A stretch of 53,312 nt of DNA from Actinomycetes bacterium. GTDB taxonomy: Bacteria > Actinomycetota > Acidimicrobiia > Acidimicrobiales > RAAP-2. Below are positions 27,689-36,345 of the stretch, piece after piece; position 1 is the first letter of the stretch; each line of letters starts with the position of its first letter. Where the stretch lies: NCBI GenBank assembly GCA_021793515.1, contig JAJYSP010000019.1, positions 1 through 53,312 on the forward strand, read 5' to 3'. Under the pieces are notes generated by a model. That model did no database searches and was not told where the DNA came from. It was given only the letters and a program-made list of their open reading frames with translations. The translations under genes were made by a program, and so were the position numbers.

Positions 27689-29677
27689 CGTCGGCGGCTG
27701 CCAGGTCGGCGTCACGTCTGCGCTCACGGTGACCGGGGTCTCCGTGGACGGACTCGACGAGCGGCCAACGCCGGTCAATGTGCTCACGGTCTTGGTCCCG
27801 TGCGGGTGCACCGGCTCGCCGTGCGCCTCGTCGATGAGTCGCGCCGCTTCCTCGCCGTCGATGGTCTCGTGCTCGAGCAGGGCGCGTGTGAGCGCCTCGA
27901 GCCCACGCCGGTGCAGCGTGAGGACCTCGATCGCCCGGGACTCCTGCTCACGCAGGATCCGCTCCACCTCGTCATCGATCATCTGGGAGGTGTGGTCGGA
28001 GTAGTCGCGCGTGTGCATGAGGTCCTCGCCGAGGAACACCTGGTTATTCGAGCCCCAGGCCATCGGACCGATCTCCTTAGACATACCCCACTCGCGTACC
28101 ATCCGTCGCGCCAGGTCAGTGTTGCGCTGCAGGTCATCGGCGGCGCCCGTCGAGAGGTCGCCGTAGACGAGCAACTCGGCGACCCGACCACCCATACGCA
28201 TGCACAGGGCGTCTTCGAGGTGCTGACGCGACATGATGTGGCGGTCCTCCTCGGGCAAGGTCATCGTGACACCGAGCGCCATACCGCGGGGGATGATGGT
28301 GATCTTGTGCAGTGGATCGGACTTCTCGAGCACGTAGGCGAGCAGCGCGTGGCCACTCTCGTGGAAGGCGATGCGCTCGCGCTCGTCGTCGTGCAGGATC
28401 ATCGTGTCTCGCTCTTGACCCATCATGACGCGGTCACGGGCGGACTCGAAGTCCTCCATGCCGATAGTCGTCGAGTGGCGTCGTACGGCGTGCAACGCCG
28501 ACTCGTTGACGAGGTTCGCGAGGTCCGCGCCGCTCATACCGGGGGTGCCGCGCGCCACCATGTGCAGGTCGACGCTCGGGTCAAGCGGTTTGTTCTTCGC
28601 GTGCACCTGGAGGATGGGGAGTCGTTCTTCCAGGTCAGGAAGTGGAACAACGATCTGCCGGTCGAACCGTCCGGGACGCAGCAGTGCGGGATCCAACACG
28701 TCGGGTCGGTTGGTAGCGGCGATGACGACGACGCCCTCGGCCGGGTCGAAACCGTCCATCTCGCTCAGCATCTGGTTCAGCGTCTGTTCGCGCTCGTCGT
28801 GACCGCCACCCACGCCCGCACCACGCTTGCGCCCGATCGAGTCGATCTCGTCGATGAAGACGATTGCCGGCGATTGCTTACGCGCGGTGTTGAAGAGGTC
28901 GCGCACGCGACTGGCGCCAACACCGACGAACATCTCCATGAAGTCCGAACCCGAGACCGAGAAGAAGGGGACCCCCGCCTCGCCGGCGACGGCGCGCGCG
29001 AGCATGGTCTTGCCCGTGCCCGGAGGACCTACGAGCAGTAGCCCCTTGGGGATCAGGGCGCCTACGTCGCGGAAACGCGCCGGATTCTTGAGGAAGTCGA
29101 CGACCTCGCTGATCTCCTGCTTCACCCCGAGATACCCCGCGACGTCCGCGAAGGTGATCTTGGGCTTGTCCTGGTTGAACTGCTTAGCCTTGGAGCGCCC
29201 GACTGACATCATGCCGTTCATCTGACCGCGCGCCTGGCGGCTGGCGTAGATCATGAACAGCGCGAAGATGAGGATCCAGATCAGGTAGGGGAGGAAGGTG
29301 GAGGCGAAACTGGACGGGTTGGAGAACGTGACGTTCACGTTGTTCGCCCGCAGGGTGTCGATCTCACTCGAGATCGCCGGAGCGGGGCCGTTCGCGGTGT
29401 AGTTCGTGCCGTCGGCGAGTTGGCCCGAGATAACGCCGTTGGCGTTATCGACGGTGGCGGACACGACCCGTTGGTTGTGGACGTCGTTCAGCAGTGCCGA
29501 GTAGGAGATGGTGCGCACGCTCTTGCTCTGGAAGAGTGATGGGATGAAGAGGATACCCACGACGAAGGCGATGATCGCGATCGTGATGATCCGCCGCCTC
29601 GACTCGGGCGCCATCGGTCGCTCACCCGACGGCAGTAATTTCTTCAAGCCGGGTTTCTCGTTGGGTGGTGTGCTCAC
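27674..29677 (-). CDS. ftsH: ATP-dependent zinc metalloprotease FtsH
   Basis: FtsH is a membrane-bound hexameric AAA+ protease that degrades misassembled membrane proteins and some regulators. About 667 residues: membrane helix 1 (about 30-47), an external domain (to about 127), helix 2 (about 128-145), AAA+ domain with Walker [10 protein letters not shown] (about 217), Walker B FIDEID and [21 protein letters not shown], then the zinc site HESGH (about 438) with the third ligand in the [10 protein letters not shown] region. I chose the second of two tandem GTG codons (29677) because a TAGATT -10 box lies exactly 6 bases before it; the first (29680) is 3 bases from the box. The C-terminus carries an extra Ser/Thr/Pro-rich tail of about 50 residues. 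Confidence 0.97.
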   Translation of the reverse strand: MSTPPNEKPGLKKLLPSGERPMAPESRRRIITIAIIAFVVGILFIPSLFQSKSVRTISYSALLNDVHNQRVVSATVDNANGVISGQLADGTNYTANGPAPAISSEIDTLRANNVNVTFSNPSSFASTFLPYLIWILIFALFMIYASRQARGQMNGMMSVGRSKAKQFNQDKPKITFADVAGYLGVKQEISEVVDFLKNPARFRDVGALIPKGLLLVGPPGTGKTMLARAVAGEAGVPFFSVSGSDFMEMFVGVGASRVRDLFNTARKQSPAIVFIDEIDSIGRKRGAGVGGGHDEREQTLNQMLSEMDGFDPAEGVVVIAATNRPDVLDPALLRPGRFDRQIVVPLPDLEERLPILQVHAKNKPLDPSVDLHMVARGTPGMSGADLANLVNESALHAVRRHSTTIGMEDFESARDRVMMGQERDTMILHDDERERIAFHESGHALLAYVLEKSDPLHKITIIPRGMALGVTMTLPEEDRHIMSRQHLEDALCMRMGGRVAELLVYGDLSTGAADDLQRNTDLARRMVREWGMSKEIGPMAWGSNNQVFLGEDLMHTRDYSDHTSQMIDDEVERILREQESRAIEVLTLHRRGLEALTRALLEHETIDGEEAARLIDEAHGEPVHPHGTKTVSTLTGVGRSSSPSTETPVTVSADVTPTWQPPTLPTV

Positions 29678-29683
29678 CACCCC

Positions 29684-29689
29684 AATCTA
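29684..29689 (-). promoter_or_regulatory. Leaderless-type -10 box for ftsH
   Basis: The minus strand reads TAGATT, then GGGGTG (6 bases), then GTG at 29677. No ribosome site is present, so the ftsH message is probably leaderless. Confidence 0.5.
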
Positions 29690-29739
29690 GAGGCCCTGAT
29701 GCGATACCAGGCTCGCACGACGCGAATCAGCCGACGTAT

Positions 29740-29745
29740 TAGCGT
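29740..29745 (+). promoter_or_regulatory. Possible -10 box for the CPBP protease gene
   Basis: TAGCGT stands 8 bases before the GTG at 29754. The AAGGG between them is too close to the GTG for a standard ribosome site, so a near-leaderless transcript is plausible. Confidence 0.35.
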
Positions 29746-29753
29746 AAGGGCCT

Positions 29754-30494
29754 GTGGAGAACGCGCCCGAGGTCGAGCGAACCGTGCGACCCGGTGCCGT
29801 CCTCGTCGCGGCCGCCGCGGGGTTCGTCATCGGCGAATTGCTCGCGTCGGCGCTGATTGGCCTAGCGAGTGCCCTCACCCATTTCCCCGGGGGTTTCGCC
29901 GGCCTCGCGGCGGCTCGCCAGGACCCCTGGTGGGCGAGTTCGCTCAGCCTGGTCGGGCTGTGGGTCGGCTTCATCGTGGCGATCGTCGCGGCGACGCGCG
30001 TGGGGGGACTTCGCCCGTGGCCGCATCAGTGGCGTTTTGCGATCGGTGACCTCTGGTTCGTGGCGCTCGGTGTCGCGGCGCAGTTCATCGTGGCGATCCT
30101 CTATCGGCCGTTTCACCTTCAACACCTGAACGCACCGGTGGACAAACTCTTCGGCGCGGCCCACGGCGCCGGATTCGTGCTGCTCGTGGTGCTCACGACC
30201 TTCGGCGCACCCATCGTCGAGGAGTGGTTCTTTCGCGGGGTGGTCTTTCGGGGACTCGTCGCACTCGGCGCGACGCGCTCGCCCCGCCTCGCCGTGACCC
30301 TCGGGGTGGTCGTGAGCGCACTGATCTTCGCCGCGGTCCATGGCGAAGCTCGCCAGTTCGCCGGACTGGCGGGACTCGGCGTGGTACTCGCCGTTGTGGC
30401 GTGGCGCACCAAGCGGCTCCTGCCGAGCACACTCACCCACGTCTCCTTCAACGCGGTGGCAATGGCCTCGGTCATCGCCCATAGGGTCCACTGA
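29754..30494 (+). CDS. CPBP family intramembrane metalloprotease (CAAX/Abi type)
   Basis: A 246-residue membrane protein with about eight helices. The CPBP motifs are present in order: EEWFFRG (EExxxR, about 162-168), FAAVHGE (FxxxH, about 194-200) and a final HVSFN (HxxxN/B, about 228-232). These residues line the metal site of Rce1-type proteases, which act on prenylated or membrane-anchored peptides; bacterial members have varied or unknown substrates. The stop overlaps the next ATG (TGATG), so it is probably co-translated with the large membrane protein that follows. Confidence 0.9.
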   Translation: MENAPEVERTVRPGAVLVAAAAGFVIGELLASALIGLASALTHFPGGFAGLAAARQDPWWASSLSLVGLWVGFIVAIVAATRVGGLRPWPHQWRFAIGDLWFVALGVAAQFIVAILYRPFHLQHLNAPVDKLFGAAHGAGFVLLVVLTTFGAPIVEEWFFRGVVFRGLVALGATRSPRLAVTLGVVVSALIFAAVHGEARQFAGLAGLGVVLAVVAWRTKRLLPSTLTHVSFNAVAMASVIAHRVH

Positions 30495-32947
30495 TGCGGC
30501 GTTGGACGCCCGGTGCGTGGCTCGATCTGCTGGTCGTGGTCTCGGTCATCGCGGTCACTCTGTGGTCGCTGCACCCGAACCTCGTCTTCTCGACCAGCAC
30601 GATCACGGGCGGCGATACGGGTGCGCACCTCGCGCTGCCGGCCTACCTGCGAAGCGTCGGGAACCCGTTCGACCTGACGCCGTGGTATCCCGGGTGGTTC
30701 GCCGGGATGCCCGCGTACACGTACTACTTCATCCTGCCCGACTTGCTCGCAACGTTGGCGAGCTACGTCATCAACGCCGCCCTCGCCTTCAAGATCGCGA
30801 CGATCCTCGGTTCGGTGCTCATGCCGATCGGTGCCTATCTGCTCGGGCGGCTGATGCGCGCCCCCCGACCGATCCCCGCAGCCTTGGCCGCCGCCACGTT
30901 GCCCTTCCTCTTTGACGCGTCATTCACCATCGACGGCGGCAACCTCTTCTCGACGATGGCGGGCGAGTACGCGTTCTCGTTGTCGCTCGCCTTGGCATTG
31001 GTGACCATCGGCCTCTTCGCGCGCGGCATGCGCACCGGGCGTGGCTACTGGCTGGCGGCGATCGGACTCACCCTGACACTCCTCGCCCACGTGCTGCCGT
31101 TCTTCTTCGTCGTCGGTGTCGTTGGTGTGTTGCTTGTCTTCGAGATCCTCGCGCGTCACGGGTGGGGTGATCGAGGCGATCGACCCGTGCCGGGTGACGC
31201 CGCGCGCCCGTTCCGCTTCGCGCTGGGCGCCGGTCTGTTGACCGCGGGTCTGGGCGCGTGGTGGCTCCTGCCCTTCGGATTCAGCCAACAGCTGACGAAC
31301 TCGATGGGCTACACGAATGACAACGTCTCGAACCTGCACGCCATCTTCACGACGCTCGGCTGGTACACCTCGTCGGGCGGCGCCGCGGGAGACCGGTGGG
31401 TGATCGCGATGGCGGCCGTGACCGTCGTCGTGGCCTTCGCCGTCCGAGATCGCCTGGGTATGGTGCTCGCCACTGTCTGTGTGGCGACCCTCGGGGCCTT
31501 TGTCGCCGATCCCCAGGGGGTCATCTGGAACGAACGGCTCGTGCCCTTCTGGTTCATCGCCATTCACCTCGCGGCGGGGTGGCTGGTCGGTTACCCGTTG
31601 GCGCGTTGGTCTGAGCACGTGCGGCTCTACGATGTACGCCCCGGCACGACGCGCGCCGCGCCAGACGACGCCGCGCCAGACGACGCGTCGCCGGAGGACG
31701 CGTCGCCGGAGGACGCGTCGCGAGCGGTGCCGGCCGATGGGACGTCAATGAACGCGGCGCCAGTCGATGGTGCGGCGGAACCCGAGTCAAGCACGCTGGT
31801 CGTGGCGCGAGATGACGCCGAGGTCCGTTCGCACCGCTATCGCCGGTCGTTGCTCGCCACGGCCATCGTGGGGGTACTCGGACTCGCGTCGACGGTACCG
31901 GGACTGATCCCCGCGTCGGCGACCGCACTCGGTCTCTCGACGAGCGGAAACCAAGTCTCGAGCTGGGCGGCGTGGAACTACTCGGGGTACCAGGGCAAGC
32001 CCGCGTGGCCCGAGTACCACGACCTCATGACGACGATGGCCCGCGTCGGTGCTCGGTACGGCTGTGGACGAGCCATGTGGGAGTACGCACCGAGCGAGAA
32101 CCGCTTCGGCACCACGATGGCACTCATGCTGCTGCCGTACTGGACGAACAACTGCATCGATTCGATGGAGGGGCTCTTCTTCGAGTCCTCCGCGACGACG
32201 CCGTACCACTTCCTCGACCAAGCCGAGCTCAGCAGTCAGCCAAGCAACCCCCAGGTCGGGCTGCCCTACGGGCAGCTCAACGTCGCCGAAGGCGTCACGC
32301 ACCTGCAGATGCTCGGGGTGCGGTACTACATCGCCTTCTCACCGCTCGCGGTCGCGGAGGCCAACGGCGATCGCCAACTGCAATTCATCGCTCAAACGCG
32401 CGCCTGGCCGTCCCCCGGGGTTCGCTGGCGTATCTACCTGATCAAATCGAGCCCGATGGTCGAGGGACTCGCCAGTGAACCCAACGTCGTCAGCGGTCTG
32501 GCGAGTCGCACCGCGTGGCTCGCGGCCAACACGAAGTGGTGGCTCGATCCGGCCCGGTGGTCGGTGCTCGTCGCGGCGAGTGGGCCGCCCTCGTGGCCAC
32601 ACACCTCGTCAATCACCGACCTGCACCCCAGTGCCCCGCTCGCTAAGGAGACCGTCACCCACGTGGTCGTGGGACTCCAGCGGATCTCATTCCACGTCGA
32701 CCGCCTCGGCGTACCGACCCTCGTCAAGATCTCCTACTACCCCCGGTGGCACGCGATCGGAGCCACGGGGCCGTACCGCGTGAGTCCCAACCTGATGGTG
32801 GTCGTGCCCACGAGTCACGACGTCACGATGGTCTACGGTTCCACGCCGGCGGTGACCCTCGGTAACTGGTTGAGTGACGTCACCGTCGCGCTCGGACTCG
32901 TCGTGGCGTGGAACGCGTACAAGAGGCGTCGACGGTCCCGGCAGTAG
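30494..32947 (+). CDS. Large polytopic membrane protein, glycosyltransferase-like (PTPS-related membrane family)
   Basis: An 817-residue protein with about 11-13 membrane helices in the first 480 residues and a soluble external domain (about 500-780) before a final helix and basic tail. The start GGDTGAHLALPAYLRSVG matches the first external loop of GT-C-type membrane transferases and the '6-pyruvoyl-tetrahydropterin synthase-related' membrane family; an Asp pair in such a loop is usually catalytic. A low-complexity acidic linker (about residues 388-410) is encoded by short tandem DNA repeats. It probably transfers or handles lipid-linked sugars; the exact reaction cannot be inferred. Confidence 0.72.
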   Translation: MRRWTPGAWLDLLVVVSVIAVTLWSLHPNLVFSTSTITGGDTGAHLALPAYLRSVGNPFDLTPWYPGWFAGMPAYTYYFILPDLLATLASYVINAALAFKIATILGSVLMPIGAYLLGRLMRAPRPIPAALAAATLPFLFDASFTIDGGNLFSTMAGEYAFSLSLALALVTIGLFARGMRTGRGYWLAAIGLTLTLLAHVLPFFFVVGVVGVLLVFEILARHGWGDRGDRPVPGDAARPFRFALGAGLLTAGLGAWWLLPFGFSQQLTNSMGYTNDNVSNLHAIFTTLGWYTSSGGAAGDRWVIAMAAVTVVVAFAVRDRLGMVLATVCVATLGAFVADPQGVIWNERLVPFWFIAIHLAAGWLVGYPLARWSEHVRLYDVRPGTTRAAPDDAAPDDASPEDASPEDASRAVPADGTSMNAAPVDGAAEPESSTLVVARDDAEVRSHRYRRSLLATAIVGVLGLASTVPGLIPASATALGLSTSGNQVSSWAAWNYSGYQGKPAWPEYHDLMTTMARVGARYGCGRAMWEYAPSENRFGTTMALMLLPYWTNNCIDSMEGLFFESSATTPYHFLDQAELSSQPSNPQVGLPYGQLNVAEGVTHLQMLGVRYYIAFSPLAVAEANGDRQLQFIAQTRAWPSPGVRWRIYLIKSSPMVEGLASEPNVVSGLASRTAWLAANTKWWLDPARWSVLVAASGPPSWPHTSSITDLHPSAPLAKETVTHVVVGLQRISFHVDRLGVPTLVKISYYPRWHAIGATGPYRVSPNLMVVVPTSHDVTMVYGSTPAVTLGNWLSDVTVALGLVVAWNAYKRRRRSRQ
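31658..31717 (+). repeat. Four tandem 15-base repeats inside a coding region
   Basis: Units: GCGCCAGACGACGCC, GCGCCAGACGACGCG, then TCGCCGGAGGACGCG twice in identical copy. They encode APDDA, APDDA, SPEDA, SPEDA and so form an acidic linker in the 817-residue membrane protein. The repeat length is a multiple of three, so copy changes would alter only linker length. Confidence 0.9.
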
Positions 32948-32950
32948 CAT
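32945..32950 (+). promoter_or_regulatory. Leaderless-type -10 box for the phosphomannomutase gene
   Basis: TAGCAT overlaps the end of the previous gene and stands 7 bases before GTG at 32958. This argues that the GTG, not the ATG at 32949 inside the box, is the real start. Confidence 0.45.
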
Positions 32951-32957
32951 GACCAGC

Positions 32958-34301
32958 GTGGATACCGACGCCATTTTCAAGGCTTATGACGTGCGCGGGA
33001 CGTATCCCGATCAGCTCGATGAGGTCATTGCGCGCGCGGTGGGTGCGGCGTTCGCTCGCTTCGCCCGGTCGGCGAGGCTCGTGATCGCCCGTGACATGCG
33101 CGAGTCTGGCGTCTCGCTCAGCGCGGCCTTCAGCGACGGCGTGCGGGGCGAAGGTGTTGAGGTTGTGGACCTCGGCCTCGCGTCGACGGACCTGCTGTAC
33201 TTCGCGTCGGGGTTCCTCGACGCACCGGGGGCCATGTTCACCGCGTCGCACAATCCCGCGCGCTACAACGGCATCAAGCTCTGTCTGGCGGGCGCCCGAC
33301 CCGTCGGTGTGGAGTCCGGGCTCCTCGACATCGCGGCCGACGCGCAGGGACTGCTTGGCCTCGACGCCGAACCTTGCGCCGATCGGGTCGAACGGGACCT
33401 CTGGCCCGATTGGATCGCCCACGTGCACTCCTTCATCGACGTCACGGCGTTGCGCCCGCTGCGCATCGTGGCCGACGTCGCCAACGGCATGGGGGGGCTC
33501 GTCGCGCCCCGGGTGTTCGCGGGACTGCCCGTCGAGCTCGACGTGCTGTACCCGGAGCTGGACGGGAACTTTCCTAACCATCCGGCCGACCCGCTCAACC
33601 CCGCAAACCTTGTGGACCTCCAGCGTCGCGTCCTCGAGACGGGGGCCGATATCGGGCTCGCCTTCGACGGTGACGCCGACCGGGTCTTCGTCGTGGACGA
33701 GCGAGCCCAGCCGGTTTCGGGCTCGACGACGACGGCGATGGTGGCCGCCGCACTCTTAGACCGACACCCCGGCGCAACCGTGCTCTACAACCTCATCTGC
33801 TCCAAGACTGTGCCCGAGGTCATCGCCGAGCACGGCGGGGTCGGCGTGCGCACGCGAGTCGGCCACAGCTATATCAAGCAGGTGATGGCCGAAACCGGCG
33901 CGATCTTTGGGGGTGAGCACTCAGGTCACTACTACTACCGCGACAACTACCGCGCCGACTCGGGCATCATCACCGCCTTGATCATGCTCGAGTTGCTGAG
34001 CCGATCCGACGTGCCGCTGTCAGCGCTGCAGGCGCCGTTCCAGCGCTACGCCGCCTCGGGCGAGCGCAACACCGAGGTCGCCGATCCCGCCGGCACGGTT
34101 CGCGCGGTCGCGACACGGTTGCGTGACGAGGGTGTCGCGGTCGACGAGATGGATGGCCTGAGTGCCGACTTCGGGAGTTGGTGGTTCAATCTGCGACCGT
34201 CGAACACCGAACCGTTGCTCCGGCTCAACGTCGAAGCACGCGACGAGACGAGTTGCGCGCGCCACGTCGACGAAGTCGTCGCGATGATCAAGGAGGCGTG
34301 A
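32958..34301 (+). CDS. manB: Phosphomannomutase/phosphoglucomutase
   Basis: A 447-residue alpha-D-phosphohexomutase that interconverts mannose-6-P and mannose-1-P (or the glucose pair). All four active-site loops are visible: phosphoserine loop TASHNP (about 99), metal loop DGDADR (about 238), sugar-binding GEHSGH (about 317) and phosphate-binding RPSNTEP (about 416). The N-terminal FKAYDVRGTYPDQL is typical. It would feed the ManC-type enzyme at 14.2 kb. It is directly followed by a Trm112-like gene, the usual actinobacterial order, but manA, normally close behind, is missing here. The start at GTG 32958 is supported by the -10 box spacing; ATG 32949 is the alternative. Confidence 0.93.
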   Translation: MDTDAIFKAYDVRGTYPDQLDEVIARAVGAAFARFARSARLVIARDMRESGVSLSAAFSDGVRGEGVEVVDLGLASTDLLYFASGFLDAPGAMFTASHNPARYNGIKLCLAGARPVGVESGLLDIAADAQGLLGLDAEPCADRVERDLWPDWIAHVHSFIDVTALRPLRIVADVANGMGGLVAPRVFAGLPVELDVLYPELDGNFPNHPADPLNPANLVDLQRRVLETGADIGLAFDGDADRVFVVDERAQPVSGSTTTAMVAAALLDRHPGATVLYNLICSKTVPEVIAEHGGVGVRTRVGHSYIKQVMAETGAIFGGEHSGHYYYRDNYRADSGIITALIMLELLSRSDVPLSALQAPFQRYAASGERNTEVADPAGTVRAVATRLRDEGVAVDEMDGLSADFGSWWFNLRPSNTEPLLRLNVEARDETSCARHVDEVVAMIKEA

Positions 34302-34534
34302 TGGCCCTCGACCCGTTCCTGCTCGAGTTGTTGGAGGACCCCGTCGATCACGGTCCGCTGCTGTACCTGGTGGACGCGAGCGTGCTCTACAACCCGCGTC
34401 GCCGCGTCGCCTACGAGGTACGTGGGTCGATCCCTGTTCTCTTGCCCGACGAAGCCCGGGCGGTCTCTGACGAGGAGCACGGTCGGTACGTCGCCGACCC
34501 CGAGGCCCGGTCGACCGGGCGACCCGTCAGCTGA
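34301..34534 (+). CDS. Trm112/UPF0434-like small protein lacking the zinc cysteines
   Basis: A 77-residue protein whose ATG overlaps the manB stop (TGATG), with a strong AGGAGG just upstream. The pattern LLELLEDPVDHGPLLY... NPRRRVAYEVRGSIPVLLPDEA follows the Trm112/YcaR family, in which the first part is normally LLxxLxCPxCxGPL. Here both cysteines are replaced (E-D-P-V-D-H), so the zinc knuckle is gone. Actinobacterial homologues next to manB often show the same loss (recalled, not checked). Function unknown; it may stabilise a methyltransferase partner. Its end overlaps the convergent thiolase gene by 8 bases. Confidence 0.8.
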   Translation: MALDPFLLELLEDPVDHGPLLYLVDASVLYNPRRRVAYEVRGSIPVLLPDEARAVSDEEHGRYVADPEARSTGRPVS

Positions 34535-35735
34535 GTCGCTCGACGATCATGGCCATGCCCTGGCCGCCACCGACGCACATCGTCTCCAGGCCGTAGCGCT
34601 TGTCCCGGTCCTCGAGGCCGTTGAGCAGGGTGGTCATGATGCGCGCACCGGTCATGCCGAAGGGGTGGCCGAGCGCGATGGCCCCGCCGTTCACATTGAG
34701 CTTGTCCCAACTGATGCCGAGGTGCTTAGCCGAAGGGATCACCTGAGCCGCGAAGGCTTCGTTGATCTCGACCAGGTCGATGTCATCGATGCTCAGCCCG
34801 GCGCGAGTCAACGCCTGACGGCTCGCCTCGACGGGGCCGAGGCCCATGATCTCGGGATTGAGTGCGCTCACGCCACTCGAGACGATCCGCGCGAGCGGTG
34901 TTAGCCCGAGCGCCTTGGCACGGGTGTCGCTCATGACGATCACGGCGGCGGCGCCGTCGTTGAGCGGGCAGGCGTTGCCGGCGGTGACGGTGCCGCCTTC
35001 GCGAAAGACCGGGGCCAGGGCGGCCAACTTCTCGAGCGTCGTGCCGGCCCGGGGACCGTCGTCGGTCGCAATCACGCGTCCGTCGGGGAGCGTGACGGGG
35101 ATGATCTCGCGCTCGAAGAAACCATTGTGCTGACTCGCGACGGCGAGCTCTTGGCTGCGCAGGGCGAACTCGTCCATCTCGGCGCGCGACACCTGTTCGT
35201 ACTCGGCGACGTTCTCGGCGGTCTGGCCCATCGCGATGTAGACATCGGCGAGCCCCGGACTCGCAGTCCACGGGTCGCCCGCGCGCGCCGAGCGCGCTGT
35301 GGTACGAGCGATCGCCTCGTCGAAGCGCGGGTTCATTGCCTTGGCGATGTCCGATGCCCCGTTTCCGAAGCGCGAGACGGTCTCAACGCCCGCGGCGATG
35401 AAGACGTCACCCTCGCCGGCCTTGATCGCGTGCGCGGCCATGCGGATCGTCTGGAGCGACGACGAGCAGTAGCGGTTGACCGTGACGCCGGGCACGGTGT
35501 CGAGTCCGGCGAGAATCGCGACGACGCGCGCAATGTTGAATCCTGATTCGCCCGCTGGCTGACCACAACCCATCATGAGGTCGTCAATGGTCGTCGGGTC
35601 CAGCTGGGGCACTTTGGCCAGGACCTCGGCCACGACGTGGGCAGCGAGGTCGTCGGGGCGCATGTCAACGAGCGACCCCTTGAACGCTCGACCGATGGGC
35701 GAACGACCGGTGGCGACAATGACGGCTTCGGGCAT
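34527..35735 (-). CDS. Acetyl-CoA C-acyltransferase (thiolase)
   Basis: A 402-residue thiolase that cleaves or forms 3-ketoacyl-CoA. The nucleophile Cys is in VNRYCSSSLQTI (about 91), the HPFG motif in GGAIALGHPFGMTGAR (about 358-366), and the second catalytic Cys in CVGGGQGMAM (about 389). NEAFAAQ is also present. The order of residues fits the FadA/FadI degradation type better than biosynthetic PhaA, but this is inference. The ATG at 35735 has AAGGAGG 5 bases upstream, and a TATGCT box further up. It follows the riboflavin synthase on the same strand, 68 bases apart, so may be separately transcribed. Confidence 0.94.
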   Translation of the reverse strand: MPEAVIVATGRSPIGRAFKGSLVDMRPDDLAAHVVAEVLAKVPQLDPTTIDDLMMGCGQPAGESGFNIARVVAILAGLDTVPGVTVNRYCSSSLQTIRMAAHAIKAGEGDVFIAAGVETVSRFGNGASDIAKAMNPRFDEAIARTTARSARAGDPWTASPGLADVYIAMGQTAENVAEYEQVSRAEMDEFALRSQELAVASQHNGFFEREIIPVTLPDGRVIATDDGPRAGTTLEKLAALAPVFREGGTVTAGNACPLNDGAAAVIVMSDTRAKALGLTPLARIVSSGVSALNPEIMGLGPVEASRQALTRAGLSIDDIDLVEINEAFAAQVIPSAKHLGISWDKLNVNGGAIALGHPFGMTGARIMTTLLNGLEDRDKRYGLETMCVGGGQGMAMIVERLS

Positions 35736-35766
35736 GGATCCTCCTTGGGGCGGACTAACCCTGGTG

Positions 35767-35772
35767 AGCATA
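35767..35772 (-). promoter_or_regulatory. Possible -10 box for the thiolase gene
   Basis: The minus strand reads TATGCT, which fits TANNNT, 31 bases before the thiolase ATG. The leader would contain the AAGGAGG ribosome site. No clear -35 was found. Confidence 0.35.
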
Positions 35773-35803
35773 GTGAACTGCCGAGGGCCGTTCGATCCAA
35801 GGA

Positions 35804-36313
35804 TCAGGCGACGCCGAGCGGCCCCGCGTCCTCGAAGCCCTGACGCACGCCTTGACCGGCTCGGCGGGCGAGCTGCTCGGGCTCGAACAGCATCCAGTAG
35901 GCGTTGCGGGCGTGTTTGGCCGAGCGGTTCTTGAACACCGAAGCCAAGACCTCGGGGTCGTCGGCCTCATCCTCGTGGACGAAGACCTCGAGGATGGGTG
36001 TCGAGGTGAGCAGTTGGGCCTGCATGATGCCGAGCGCCGCCTCGTGGGCGCACTGCTTGTCGATGGGGGCCTTGCCCGGCATCCCGAGGGCGACCACAAT
36101 CGAGCAGCCGTCGCGTTCGATGAGGTTCTTCGCCGCAACCGCGAGGTCCTTGAATCCGGGGACGGTCTTTGAGACGACGGTGAAACGGCTCCCGTAGCCC
36201 GGACAGTCCGCCAATTCGGCGCGCGCGGCGCCGCCCATGTCGTAGCGGGCGAACATTGTGTCCACCACGCCGATACGCGCCGGGACCTCGTGCTTGGACT
36301 TCTTCTTTCCCAT
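35804..36313 (-). CDS. ribC: Riboflavin synthase, archaeal type
   Basis: A 169-residue protein matching the archaeal riboflavin synthase family (Methanocaldococcus RibC type), which dismutates two 6,7-dimethyl-8-ribityllumazines to riboflavin and 5-amino-6-ribitylaminouracil. Family blocks, in order: IGVVDTMFARYDM (about 12-24), SKTVPGFKDLAVA (about 47), VVALGMPGK (about 71), CAHEAALGIMQAQLL (about 86), EVFVHEDEADD (about 109) and GVRQGFEDAGPL at the end. It is not related to the bacterial two-domain RibE. A basic N-terminal extension (GKKKSK) is additional. The ATG has GGAGG 6 bases upstream, and a TACACT box suggests its own promoter. A bacterial home is unusual. Confidence 0.93.
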   Translation of the reverse strand: MGKKKSKHEVPARIGVVDTMFARYDMGGAARAELADCPGYGSRFTVVSKTVPGFKDLAVAAKNLIERDGCSIVVALGMPGKAPIDKQCAHEAALGIMQAQLLTSTPILEVFVHEDEADDPEVLASVFKNRSAKHARNAYWMLFEPEQLARRAGQGVRQGFEDAGPLGVA

Positions 36314-36329
36314 TGGAACCTCCACTGCC

Positions 36330-36335
36330 AGTGTA
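36330..36335 (-). promoter_or_regulatory. Possible -10 box for the riboflavin synthase gene
   Basis: The minus strand reads TACACT in the 32-base gap after the LLM oxidoreductase gene, 16 bases before the RibC ATG. It allows separate transcription of ribC; no FMN riboswitch-like structure is present. Confidence 0.35.
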
Positions 36336-36345
36336 GGGATGTCGC

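Noticed and set aside
31658-31717. Possible CRISPR-like repeats
   Set aside because: The units are directly adjacent with no spacers and lie inside a coding frame.
32949-32957. ATG at 32949 as the phosphomannomutase start
   Set aside because: It lies inside the TAGCAT -10 box; GTG at 32958 has the 7-base spacing seen at other leaderless genes. Not fully excluded.
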